The notes beneath the pieces are model-generated. The model had not been told where the DNA came from and did not search any database. It saw only the letters and a list, made by a program, of their open reading frames with translations. Positions 44,328 to 53,278 of a stretch of DNA of 64,000 nt are shown here, piece after piece (the first letter of the stretch is position 1; every line of letters starts with the position of its first letter). Origin of the DNA: Sva-07 sp963698565 (GTDB taxonomy: Bacteria > Actinomycetota > Acidimicrobiia > Acidimicrobiales > Ilumatobacteraceae); assembly GCA_963698565.1 (NCBI GenBank), contig CAVORH010000005.1:1-64000 (forward strand), given 5' to 3'. The position numbers were made by a program, and so were the translations under genes.

Positions 44328-46588
44328 GCAGGCCATCACGATTCGAGGGAACGATCGGCCGCACGGTCGCCGACTCCACACCGTGGTTCGACGAACCACC
44401 GCATCCGGGTGACGGAGCGCCGAACGTGGTGGTGATCCTGCTCGACGACACCGGCTTCGCCCAGTTCGGCTGCTACGGCTCCGACATCGACACGCCGAAC
44501 GTCGACGCGCTCGCTGCGGATGGACTGCAGTTCACCAACTTCCACGTGACACCGCTGTGCTCGCCGACCCGCGCCTCGCTGCTCACCGGGCGGTCGCAGC
44601 ACGCCGCCGGCATGCGAGCCGTGTCGAACTTCCGCACGGGCTTCCCGAACATGCTCGGCCACATGTCGAACCACACGGCCACGATGGCCGAGGTGTTGCG
44701 CGACGCGGGCTACGCCACCTTCGCCGTCGGCAAGTGGCATCTCGCTCCGATGGAGCAGTGCTCCGCCGCCGGCCCGTTCGAGCAGTGGCCGCTCGCCCGT
44801 GGTTTCGATCGCTTCTACGGGTTCCTCGAGGGCGAGACCGACCAGTTCCATCCCGAGCTGGTGTGCGACAACCACATCATCGAGCCACCGGCAGGCCCCG
44901 ACGAGGGGTACCACCTGTCGGAGGATCTCGTCGACCAAGCGCTGCGGATGATCTCCGACAGTGTCGGCGTACGGCCCGACCGCCCGTTCTTCACCTACCT
45001 GGCCTTCGGCGCGACCCACGCCCCGCACCAGGCGCCGCCCGAGTACCTCGCGAAGTACCGCGGCGCCTTCGACGAGGGCTGGGACGTCGTGCGTGCGCGG
45101 TGGTTCGAGCGGCAGCTCGAACGCGGCATCATCCCTGCCGGCACCGAGCTCGCGCCGCGCAACCCCGGGGTCGAGGCCTGGGACGACCTGCCCGAGAACC
45201 AGCAGCGGCTCGCCTGCCGCCTGCAGGAAGCGTTCGCCGCATTCCTCGACCACACCGACGACCAGATCGGCCGGTTCGTCGACGGTCTCCGAGCGCTCGG
45301 CCAACTCGACAACACGCTCCTGATGGTGCTCGCCGACAACGGTGCGTCCCAGGAGGGCGGCCCGTTCGGGGTGATGCACGAGATGAAGTTCTTCAACGGC
45401 ATCCTCGAGACGCCCGACGAGGCGATCGAGCGCATCGACGACATCGGAGGACCGCACAGCCACACCAACTACCCGTGGGGCTGGGCGCAGTGCGGCAACA
45501 CCCCGTTCAAGTGGTACAAGCAGAACACGCACGAGGGCGGCGTCCACGTTCCGCTCGTCGTGCACTGGCCCGACCGGCTCGGGGAGGCGAACGCGGGCGG
45601 TCGGCGCGACCAGTTCACGTTCGTGGCCGACATCGCGCCGACGATCTACGAGCTGGTCGGCGTGAGCGCCCCAGCGGTCTTTCGCGGTGTGGAACAGCTG
45701 CCGGTCACGGGGCACTCGTTCGCCCCGGCCCTCGACGATGCGGGTGCACCGGCGAGCAACGAGCTGCAGTACTTCGAGATGGGCGGGAGCCGAGCGCTGG
45801 TCGCGGGGGAGTGGAAGGCGGTCTGCAAGCACACCGCGGGCGCCGACTACGACACCGAGCCCTGGGAGCTGTACCACCTCGCCAGCGACTTCTCCGAGTG
45901 CCACGACCTCGCCGACGCCGAGCCGGAGAAGCTGGCCGAGCTGCAGGCGCTGTGGTGGCAGGAAGCCGAGCGTCACGGGGTGCTCCCGCTCGACGACCGG
46001 ATGTTCGAGCTGTTCGGTGCCCGGTTCCGCCCGAACTCGCCACACCCGCCCGACCGGCGCTACGTGTACCGACCGCCGATGTCGCCCCTGCCGGGCCAGG
46101 CATCGGCAGCGATCGGCGGCCGGAGCTTCGACCTGACCGCACGCCTCACCCGGTCGGCGGGCGACGACGGCGTGCTCTACGCCACCGGCACCGAGAACAG
46201 CGGCGTGTCGGTCTTCGTGCAGAACGACCGCCTCGTCGTCGACTACAACGCGTTCGACGACCACACCGTGGTCGAGTCCGCCGCCGAGCTGCCCGAGGGC
46301 GACGTCACCGTCGTCGTCTCGGTGCGCCGGGGCCCGAGTCGCACCGGATCGGTCCGCTTGACCGTCGACGGCGACCCGGCGGGTGAGACGGCCCTGCCGC
46401 TGTTCATGTCGATGATGTCGTCGGTCGGGCCCAGCATCGGTGAGGACCACGGCTCCGCCGTGTCGCCCCGCTACGAGGCACCGTTCCCGTTCGCCGGGAC
46501 GCTGCACGAGATCGAGATCCAGCTCCTCTCCCGGGAGGACGCCGAAGCGCGCGACGCCGAGGCCCGAGCAGAGATGGCACGGCAGTGA
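44324..46588 (+). CDS. Arylsulfatase, Cys-type (AtsA/AtsD size)
   Basis: A 754-residue type I sulfatase hydrolysing sulfate esters. Metal Asp41 and Asp42 (VVVILLDDTGF); Cys79 in CSPTR becomes formylglycine; AVGKWHL and DNGASQEGG supply other catalytic residues. The C-terminal 160 residues are a beta-rich extension like that of the mycobacterial 787-residue AtsA and AtsD. No signal peptide, so it acts in the cytoplasm on an imported sulfate. GTGA overlap with the next gene. Confidence 0.94.
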   Translation: MSRPSRFEGTIGRTVADSTPWFDEPPHPGDGAPNVVVILLDDTGFAQFGCYGSDIDTPNVDALAADGLQFTNFHVTPLCSPTRASLLTGRSQHAAGMRAVSNFRTGFPNMLGHMSNHTATMAEVLRDAGYATFAVGKWHLAPMEQCSAAGPFEQWPLARGFDRFYGFLEGETDQFHPELVCDNHIIEPPAGPDEGYHLSEDLVDQALRMISDSVGVRPDRPFFTYLAFGATHAPHQAPPEYLAKYRGAFDEGWDVVRARWFERQLERGIIPAGTELAPRNPGVEAWDDLPENQQRLACRLQEAFAAFLDHTDDQIGRFVDGLRALGQLDNTLLMVLADNGASQEGGPFGVMHEMKFFNGILETPDEAIERIDDIGGPHSHTNYPWGWAQCGNTPFKWYKQNTHEGGVHVPLVVHWPDRLGEANAGGRRDQFTFVADIAPTIYELVGVSAPAVFRGVEQLPVTGHSFAPALDDAGAPASNELQYFEMGGSRALVAGEWKAVCKHTAGADYDTEPWELYHLASDFSECHDLADAEPEKLAELQALWWQEAERHGVLPLDDRMFELFGARFRPNSPHPPDRRYVYRPPMSPLPGQASAAIGGRSFDLTARLTRSAGDDGVLYATGTENSGVSVFVQNDRLVVDYNAFDDHTVVESAAELPEGDVTVVVSVRRGPSRTGSVRLTVDGDPAGETALPLFMSMMSSVGPSIGEDHGSAVSPRYEAPFPFAGTLHEIEIQLLSREDAEARDAEARAEMARQ

Positions 46589-47433
46589 GCATCACGGTCA
46601 CACTCCTCGGCACCGGCAGTCCGATGGCCGATCCGAACCGCGCCGGGCCGGCGACGCTCGTGCAGGCCGCTGGGGAACACTTCCTCGTCGATGCCGGCCG
46701 CGGCGTGCTGATGCGACTCGCCGCCGCGGGCGTGCCGGTCAGTCAACTCCGAGCGGTGCTGATCACCCACCTGCACAGCGATCACATCACCGACCTCAAC
46801 GACGTGATCACCGCGATGTGGATCACCACGTTCGAGCCGACTCCGCTGCGCATCATCGGGCCACCCGGAACCCGGGAGGTCGTCGATCATCTCCTGGCCG
46901 CGCTCGGGCCCGACATCGGGTACCGCATCGCCCACCACGCCGACCTGACCGAGCCGCCACTGCTGGAGATCACCGAGACCGACGGCGTGGGCCAACCCGT
47001 CGTGCTCGACGGCGAGGTGACGGTGACGTCGTCGCCGACCGATCACCGGCCGGTCGAGCCGAGCGTGGCGTTCCGTTTCGACCACGGCGACGGAGCAGCG
47101 CGCCGCAGTGTCGTCGTCGCCGGCGACACCGTGCCGTGCGAGGGACTCGACGCGCTCTGCGCGGGTGCGCAGGCACTGGTGCACACGGTGATCCGCAAGG
47201 ACATCATCGCCAACATCCCGATCCCTCGGCTGCAGGACACGCTCGACTACCACTCGTCGCCCGAGGAGGCCGCCCAGACCGCCGCTCGTGCCGGAATGGA
47301 CACCTTGATCCTCACCCACTACGTCCCCGCGATCCCACCCGGCGGCGGCGACGACTGGCGTGAGCTCGCCGCTGCCCACTTCTCCGGTCGCGTCGAGCTC
47401 GGCGACGACCTCCACCAGATCCCGATCCCCTGA
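46585..47433 (+). CDS. MBL-fold hydrolase (AtsA/RNase Z-like)
   Basis: A 282-residue metallo-beta-lactamase-fold enzyme. Zinc motif H62-L-H64-S-D66-H67 (THLHSDHITD); further ligands expected in SSPTDHRP, VAGDTVPCEG and LTHYVP. Pattern (LLGTGSP at the start) is that of RNase Z-like hydrolases and of type III alkyl/aryl sulfatases and lactonases. Its place between a sulfatase and a dehalogenase suggests hydrolysis of an ester, sulfate or lactone. GTG 46585 overlaps the upstream stop. Confidence 0.88.
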   Translation: MSITVTLLGTGSPMADPNRAGPATLVQAAGEHFLVDAGRGVLMRLAAAGVPVSQLRAVLITHLHSDHITDLNDVITAMWITTFEPTPLRIIGPPGTREVVDHLLAALGPDIGYRIAHHADLTEPPLLEITETDGVGQPVVLDGEVTVTSSPTDHRPVEPSVAFRFDHGDGAARRSVVVAGDTVPCEGLDALCAGAQALVHTVIRKDIIANIPIPRLQDTLDYHSSPEEAAQTAARAGMDTLILTHYVPAIPPGGGDDWRELAAAHFSGRVELGDDLHQIPIP

Positions 47434-47447
47434 CCAGGAGCTCCACG

Positions 47448-48359
47448 ATGCAGACACTGCGCACGCCCGACGACCGCTTCGAGCACCTCTCGGGGTATCC
47501 GTTCGAGCCGCACTACGCCGAGATCGACGATCTCGACGGCGGCACGCTCCGGGTCCACTACCTCGACGAGGGCCCCGCCGACGCCGCGCCGGTGCTCCTG
47601 CTGCACGGCGAGCCGTCGTGGAGCTACCTGTACCGGCACATGGTGCCGGTGCTCGTCGCCGCCGGCCACCGCGTGATCGCGCCCGACCTCGTCGGGTTCG
47701 GCCGCAGCGACAAGCCGACCGAGATGGCCGACTACACCTACGCCCGCCACGTCGAGTGGATGCGGCAGTTGCTGTTCGACCACCTCGACCTGCACGACAT
47801 CACCTACTTCGGCCAGGACTGGGGCGGCCTGGTCGGGCTCCGGCTGGTGGCCCTCGATCCCGACCGCTACGCCCGCGTCGCCATCGGCAACAGCGGGCTC
47901 CCGACCGGACACGGACCGGCGAGCGAGGCGTTCTTGAACTGGCAGAAGTTCTCCCAGGAGTCGCCGGTGTTCCCGATCGGCCAGATCATCAACGGCGCGA
48001 CCACCACCGACCTCACCGACGACGTGATCGCCGGCTACGACGCACCGTTCCCCGACGACACGTACAAGGCCGGCGCCCGCATCTTCCCGACGCTGGTGCC
48101 GACCAGTCCCGACGATCCCGCCAGTGCCGACAACGTCGCCGCGTGGGAGGTGCTCAGCACGTTCGAGAAGCCGTTCCTGCTCTGCTTCAGCGACCAGGAC
48201 GCCGTCACCCGGGGCGGCGACGCGCCGTTCCTCGCCAAGGTGCCCGGTGCGCAGGGCCAGCCCCACACCACCATCGAGGGAGGCGGCCACTTCCTGCAGG
48301 AGGACCGTGGCCCGGAACTCGCCGCCGTGCTCGTCGACTTCATCGCCTCCACGGCATGA
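47448..48359 (+). CDS. Haloalkane dehalogenase, HLD-I type
   Basis: A 303-residue alpha/beta hydrolase that replaces a halogen by hydroxyl with water. Nucleophile D124 and halide-binding W125 in GQDWGG, oxyanion/Glu in HGEPSWSYLYR (53-63), second halide Trp W165 in FLNWQKF, catalytic acid D249 or D251 (FSDQDAV) and H281 in GGHFLQE give the complete HLD-I set (DhlA, DhmA). It starts 14 bases after the MBL gene, the only gap in the operon. GGAG lies before the ATG. Confidence 0.92.
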   Translation: MQTLRTPDDRFEHLSGYPFEPHYAEIDDLDGGTLRVHYLDEGPADAAPVLLLHGEPSWSYLYRHMVPVLVAAGHRVIAPDLVGFGRSDKPTEMADYTYARHVEWMRQLLFDHLDLHDITYFGQDWGGLVGLRLVALDPDRYARVAIGNSGLPTGHGPASEAFLNWQKFSQESPVFPIGQIINGATTTDLTDDVIAGYDAPFPDDTYKAGARIFPTLVPTSPDDPASADNVAAWEVLSTFEKPFLLCFSDQDAVTRGGDAPFLAKVPGAQGQPHTTIEGGGHFLQEDRGPELAAVLVDFIASTA

Positions 48360-49261
48360 CGATCGACGCCATCACGACCGACGCCCTCACGGTCGACTGG
48401 CGCGAGCTGAGTCGCCGGGCAGCGCTCGAGTCGCACCGCCTGATCGGCTGGATCTACTGGGATCCACGGGCGATCGCCAACTACGCCGCGCTCGGCGTTC
48501 CCGACGGCGTCGGGTACTACATCGCCACCCGCGGGGCGACCCTCGCGGCTGCCGGCAACGACGCCGTCACCGCAGCGTTCTACTCGATCCACCCTGCGTT
48601 CGTGGCGTTCGGACTCGACCAGTGCCGTGCCGCGACGACGTTCGAGCAGGCCGCTGCTGCCCGGGATGCTGCCGTGGTCGCCGGGCTGCGGGAGTACACC
48701 CCGGAGATCTGTGACGAACTCGCAGCGATGGCCGACGAGCTCTGGGCCGCGGCCGACTCCCTGCCGGTCGCCGGTCGGGTGCTGTTCGCAACCACACGGT
48801 CGTGGCCCCGCCCCGACGACCGGTTGCTGTCGGCGTGGCTTGCCGTCAACTCGATCCGGGAATGGCGTGGCGACACCCACTGGGCGATCCAGATCGCCGA
48901 GGGAATCGGCGAGACCGAGGCCGGGATCCTCGACGGAGCGTGGCGCAACTACCCCGACGACTGGCTCCCACGGAGCCGTGGCGCCGACGACGCGATGCTC
49001 GCTGCCGCATTCGCCTCGCTCGAGGAGCGTGGGTTGGCGACCGACGGCGCGGTGAACGACCAGGGGGTCGAGTACCGCCAGTCGCTCGAGGATCGCCTCG
49101 ACGACCTCTCGTCGGCCGCCTGGAAGCATCTCGGTGGATCCGCCACCCGAAAGTTCCTCGACCTCCTCGAACCGGTCAGCTCCCGCTTCGTCGACCGGAT
49201 CGACGCCACCGCAGGGCCGAACTGGATGCCGGCCGCTCGCAACCGCGAGGTGAGGGCATGA
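48356..49261 (+). CDS. SCO6745-like protein
   Basis: A 301-residue helical protein of the SCO6745-like actinobacterial family: GYYIATRGATLAAAG near residue 50, AAFYSIHPAFVAFGL near 80 and WLAVNSIREWRGDTHWAIQIAEG near 170 are the conserved blocks. Members lie in hydrolase or secondary metabolism operons; biochemical role unknown. ATGA overlap with the dehalogenase before it and the SRPBCC gene after it. Confidence 0.75.
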   Translation: MTIDAITTDALTVDWRELSRRAALESHRLIGWIYWDPRAIANYAALGVPDGVGYYIATRGATLAAAGNDAVTAAFYSIHPAFVAFGLDQCRAATTFEQAAAARDAAVVAGLREYTPEICDELAAMADELWAAADSLPVAGRVLFATTRSWPRPDDRLLSAWLAVNSIREWRGDTHWAIQIAEGIGETEAGILDGAWRNYPDDWLPRSRGADDAMLAAAFASLEERGLATDGAVNDQGVEYRQSLEDRLDDLSSAAWKHLGGSATRKFLDLLEPVSSRFVDRIDATAGPNWMPAARNREVRA

Positions 49262-49725
49262 TCGAACTCACCCGATCCCGAACGATCGCCGCCCCGATCG
49301 GCGACATCTGGAACGTGCTCGCCGAGTTCGACACGATCAGCGCGTGGGCGTCGAACGTCGACCATTCGTGTCTGCTCGAGGACCGGCCCGACGACGGCGA
49401 CATGCTGGGCGTCGCGCGCCGGGTTCAGGCAGGGCGGTTCGTCCTCGTCGAGCGCATCACCACCTGGGAGCCGCAGTCCCGGCTGGCCTACGAGATCACC
49501 GGCCTGCCACCGGTGCTGCGTCACGTGGTCAACGAGTGGCGTCTCACCGCGCCGGCCACGCCCAACAGCACCTACGTGGCGCTGGTGACGCGGGTCGACT
49601 GCGGGCCACGGCCACCACAGCAGCTGATCGCCCGGCTCGCCGGTCGGAGCCTCGCGAAGACGTCCGACAAGATGCTCGCCGGTCTCGCCGACTGGTGCAC
49701 CACGACGAAGGGAACCACGCCATGA
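49258..49725 (+). CDS. SRPBCC/START-fold protein
   Basis: A 155-residue helix-grip protein that binds hydrophobic ligands: IAAPIGDIWNVLAEFDTISAW at the start, RFVLVERITTWEPQSRLAYEIT in the strands and the long C-terminal helix LAGRSLAKTSDKMLAGLADW. Could bind the hydrophobic substrate or product of the pathway. ATGA overlaps on both sides. Confidence 0.85.
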   Translation: MIELTRSRTIAAPIGDIWNVLAEFDTISAWASNVDHSCLLEDRPDDGDMLGVARRVQAGRFVLVERITTWEPQSRLAYEITGLPPVLRHVVNEWRLTAPATPNSTYVALVTRVDCGPRPPQQLIARLAGRSLAKTSDKMLAGLADWCTTTKGTTP

Positions 49726-52323
49726 CCGAACACGACACCCGACGACCGGACGTGATCGTGATCATGACCGACCAGGAACGGGCCGCGCCGCCCTACGAGT
49801 CGGACGCGCTCGCCGCCTGGCGTCGCGAGACGCTGACCGGCCGCCAGTGGTTCGCCGAGCACGCCGTCTCCTTCGGGCGCCACTACACGGGGTCGCTGGC
49901 GTGCGTCCCCAGCCGTCCGACGCTGTTCACCGGGCAGTATCCCGATCTGCACGGCGTCACGCAGACCGACGGGCTCGGCAAGCAGTACGACGACTCGCGT
50001 CTGCGGTGGCTCCCCGAGGGGGAGGTGCCGACGCTCGGGAACTGGTTCCGGGCCGCCGGCTACGACACGCACTACGACGGCAAGTGGCACATCAGCCACG
50101 CCGACCTCACCGACCCGGCCACCGGCGAGATCCTCGCGACCAACGACGACGACGGCGCCGTCGATGCTGCGGCCGTGCGGCGCTATCTCGACGCCGACCC
50201 GCTGGCGCCCTACGGGTTCTCCGGATGGGTCGGTCCCGAACCGCACGGCGCACCGCTCGCCAACGCCGGGGTGCGGCGCGACTCGCTGATCGCCGACCGC
50301 GTGGTCGCGTGGTTGGAAGACCGCTCCGCCCGCCGCTTGGCCGGCGATGCCGACGCCCTCCGGCCGTTCCTGCTCGTCGCCAGCTTCGTCAACCCGCACG
50401 ACATCGTGCTGTTCCCGGCCTGGATCCGCCAGGGTCTGCCGATCGAGCCGGGCCCCGCCGATCCGCCGACGGTGCCGCCGTCGCCCACCGACGACGAGGA
50501 CCTCGCCACGAAGCCCGCCGCGCAGATCGCCTACCGCGAGGCGTACCCGACGGGCTACGGACCGGTGGCACTCGTCGGCAAGAGCTACCGCGACCATGCC
50601 CAGGAGTACCGCGATCTCTACTACCGCCTCCACGCCGAGGTCGACGGACCGATCGACCGGGTCCGCCGTGCGGTGACCGACGCACACGCCGAGGGAGCGC
50701 TCGGGGAGGCCGTCGTCGTGCGCACGGTCGACCACGGCGAACTGCTCGGCGCCCACGGCGGCCTGCACCAGAAGTGGTTCAACCTGTACGACGAGGCGAC
50801 CAGGGTGCCGTTCGAGGTCGTCCGGCTCGGAGCCTCACCGTCGATCGCCACGCGCGATCGACGATGCGCCGACGTCGCACGTCGACCTCGTGCCGACGCT
50901 GCTCGGCGCGGCGGGCATCGACGAAGCCGCCACTGCTTCGGTCCTGCGTGAGCAGTTCAGCGAGGTCCATCCGCTGCCCGGTCGCAATCTGATGCCGATC
51001 GTCGACGGCACGGAACCTCCGGCCATCGACCGAGCGGTCTACCTGATGACGCGCGACAACATGCTGGAGGGCGACACCGGTGCCTCCGGCTTCGCCCGGC
51101 GGATCGGGCGTGCCGTCAAGCCGCCGGCTCCGTTGAGGATCCGCGTGCCGGCGCACGTCGGCTCGAACTTCGAGGGGATCGTCGTCAGGGTCGCCGAGGC
51201 CGACGCGGCCGGGGGAGCGGGTCACCTCTGGAAGCTGGTGCGCACCTTCGACGATCCCGCCACGTGGACCGAGCCGGGTGTCCGACACCTGGCCGCCAAC
51301 GCACCCGGGGGCGACGTGTACCGATCCGAGCCACTGCCCGACCAGTGGGAGCTGTACGACCTCACCGCCGACCCGATCGAGCACGAGAACCGCTGGCACG
51401 ACCCTGACGCACGGGCGGTGTTCGAGCACCTGCGTTCGGTGCTGAAGGAGGAGCGGGCCCGCTCGGTGCCGGAACGCAACGTGCCGTGGCCGTACGCCCG
51501 TCGCCGCCCGACGTCGCCCGCGACGAAACGCGTCCCGCCGCCGGCGCGGCTGCTGCGCAAGGGCCTGCAGCGACTCGGCCTGCACCCCGACGACCCCGAC
51601 GCCGTCGAGTTCGAGCTGCTCGGAAAGCGGGCCCTCATCGTGTGCACCAACCACGGCGTGCTCGACATCGGCAAGGCGACGGGCGTGTTCGCCAGCGAGA
51701 TGACGGTGCCGTACTACGCGTTCGTCGACGCCGGGATGTTCGTCGACCTCGCCAGCCCGAAGGGCGGTGTCATCCCCGTCGATCCGCAGAGCCTCAAGCC
51801 GGTGATCCGCACCGCCGAGGACGACCGGTTCCTCGCCGACGACGAGTTGCGGGCCAAGGTCACCGACTCGCTCTCGATCGGCGACGTCGACGTCGGCCAG
51901 TACGACATCGTGTTCCTCGCCGGGGGCTGGGGCGCTGCGTTCGACCTCGGGACCTCCGACGAACTCGGGGCCAAGATCACCGAGGCGAACGGTCGTGGGA
52001 CGGTGATCGGCGGGGTGTGCCACGGCCCGCTCGGTCTGCTCAAGGCGACCACGCCGGCCGGTGAGCCGCTCGTCGCCGGGCGGCGGATCTCGGCGGTCAC
52101 CGACAAGCAGGTCCGCGAGCTCGGCATCGAGTCGACCCCGCAGCATCCCGAGACCGAACTGCGCGGGCAGGGAGCGAAGTTCGAGAGTGCCACGGCGTTC
52201 CGGGATCCGCTGGCCAACCACTGGGTGGTCGACGGAAACCTCGTCACCGGCCAGAACCAGAACGCCGGGCCGATGGTGGCCCGCGAGATGATGCGACTCG
52301 TTGCAGCGAAGGAGACCTCATGA
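49722..52323 (+). CDS. Sulfatase fused to DJ-1/PfpI domain (frameshifted)
   Basis: About 866 residues. Sulfatase domain: metal Asp17 (VIVIMTDQER), formylglycine site C61 in CVPSR, DGKWHISH, and RTVDHGELLGAHGG near residue 336. The frame shifts at 50849-50856 (ACGCGCGA); one base removed continues as AIDDAPTSHVDLVPTLLGAA. Then, without a stop, a DJ-1/PfpI domain runs from about residue 632 (KRALIVCTNHGVLD) with nucleophile Cys near 765 in GGVCHGPLGL. No signal peptide. ATGA overlap on each side. The fusion is in one open frame from 50857 to 52323. Confidence 0.87.
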
Positions 52324-53159
52324 CCACCAACGCACCCCGCTACGGCACCGTCGACCGTGAGTACGGCATGCGCCTCGCCACCACGCCTCCGGACGAGGAC
52401 GGGCCGGTGTGGATGGTCAACCTGATGAAGTACCGCGAGGTCGCGGAGTACGCCGACGGCAGCGCCGGGGTCGGTGACACGTCGATCACCGGCAAGGAGG
52501 CCGACGACCTGTACACACCGCTCGAGTCGTTGGCCGGCGTCGGCGCCGAGATCGTGTTCGGCGGCGACGTCGACCAGCAACTCCTCGGCGACGCCCCGAT
52601 CTGGGACCGCGTCGGCGTGGTCAAGTACCCGACACGACGCTCGTTCATCGAGATGCAGTCGCGACCCGACTTCCAGCGTCAGCACGTCCACAAGGAAGCC
52701 GGCATGCAGGAGACGATCGTGATCGGTTGCCAACCGATCACGACACCGACGGCGCCAGAGGGTGTGCAGCCGGTGGACTGGGCCGACGTTCCGCACCCGC
52801 CGACCGACGAGGACGGTCCGGTGATGGTGATCCACGTGCTGAAGTACCACGATGCCGCCCACGCCTCGATCACGCCGGAGGACATGGCCGCCTACCAGCG
52901 CGCAGCCGGCGACGTCGCGGTGCCGCACGGGGTCCGGATCTCGGGGTGGTTCGCCGCCGAGGGCACGATCCTCGGCGACGGTCGCACGTGGGACCAGGTG
53001 CGGTTCAACCTGTTCCCGAGCAAGGCTGCGTTCATGGCGGTCGTGATGGACCCCGCCCGACTGGAGGCCCAGAAGGCCAGCCGCGAGCCGGCGATCGCCG
53101 ACACCTACACGATGATCGTCCGCCCGACGATCGACCGGATCGCCGAGAGCATCGAGTAG
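52320..53159 (+). CDS. Tandem DUF1330/EthD-like protein
   Basis: A 279-residue protein of two similar halves, each with the ferredoxin-like motif G-P-V-x-M-V-x-x-L-K-Y (GPVWMVNLMKYRE near 28, GPVMVIHVLKYHD near 165), as in DUF1330 or EthD-like dimeric alpha-beta barrels. Such folds bind or transform aromatic and lipophilic compounds. Last gene of the operon; overlaps the sulfatase fusion by ATGA and is followed at once by a palindromic terminator-like element. Confidence 0.75.
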   Translation: MTTNAPRYGTVDREYGMRLATTPPDEDGPVWMVNLMKYREVAEYADGSAGVGDTSITGKEADDLYTPLESLAGVGAEIVFGGDVDQQLLGDAPIWDRVGVVKYPTRRSFIEMQSRPDFQRQHVHKEAGMQETIVIGCQPITTPTAPEGVQPVDWADVPHPPTDEDGPVMVIHVLKYHDAAHASITPEDMAAYQRAAGDVAVPHGVRISGWFAAEGTILGDGRTWDQVRFNLFPSKAAFMAVVMDPARLEAQKASREPAIADTYTMIVRPTIDRIAESIE

Positions 53160-53160
53160 C

Positions 53161-53198
53161 GATGAGCCAGCCCCCGTCATGCGGGGGTTTCGCTCATC
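53161..53198. repeat. 38-bp palindromic element, copy B (probable terminator)
   Basis: Starts one base after the stop of the eight-gene operon. Outer arms GATGAGC/GCTCATC, inner CCCCC/GGGGG followed by TTT. Same 38-base size as copies A and C. Confidence 0.65.
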
Positions 53199-53231
53199 GC
53201 GTGGACGTGGTGCACGGGGAATGCGGTTGGC

Positions 53232-53269
53232 GATGAGCGAGACCTCGTGTTGCGGGGGTTTCGCTCATC
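53232..53269. repeat. 38-bp palindromic element, copy C (probable terminator)
   Basis: Outer arms GATGAGCGA/TCGCTCATC are perfect; inner loop CCTCGTGTTGCGGGGG. It lies nine bases from the stop of the minus-strand gene at 53279, so it probably terminates that gene, while copy B serves the plus-strand operon. Confidence 0.65.
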
Positions 53270-53278
53270 GCGAACGTG

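Noticed and set aside
53162..53235. Short peptide MSQPPSCGGFAHR... read from palindrome copy B, with similar peptides from copies A and C
   Set aside because: The reading arises because the elements are palindromes starting GATGAGC; the opposite strand also reads MSE-type peptides. Positions after stop codons fit terminators better. Kept only as a curiosity in the findings.
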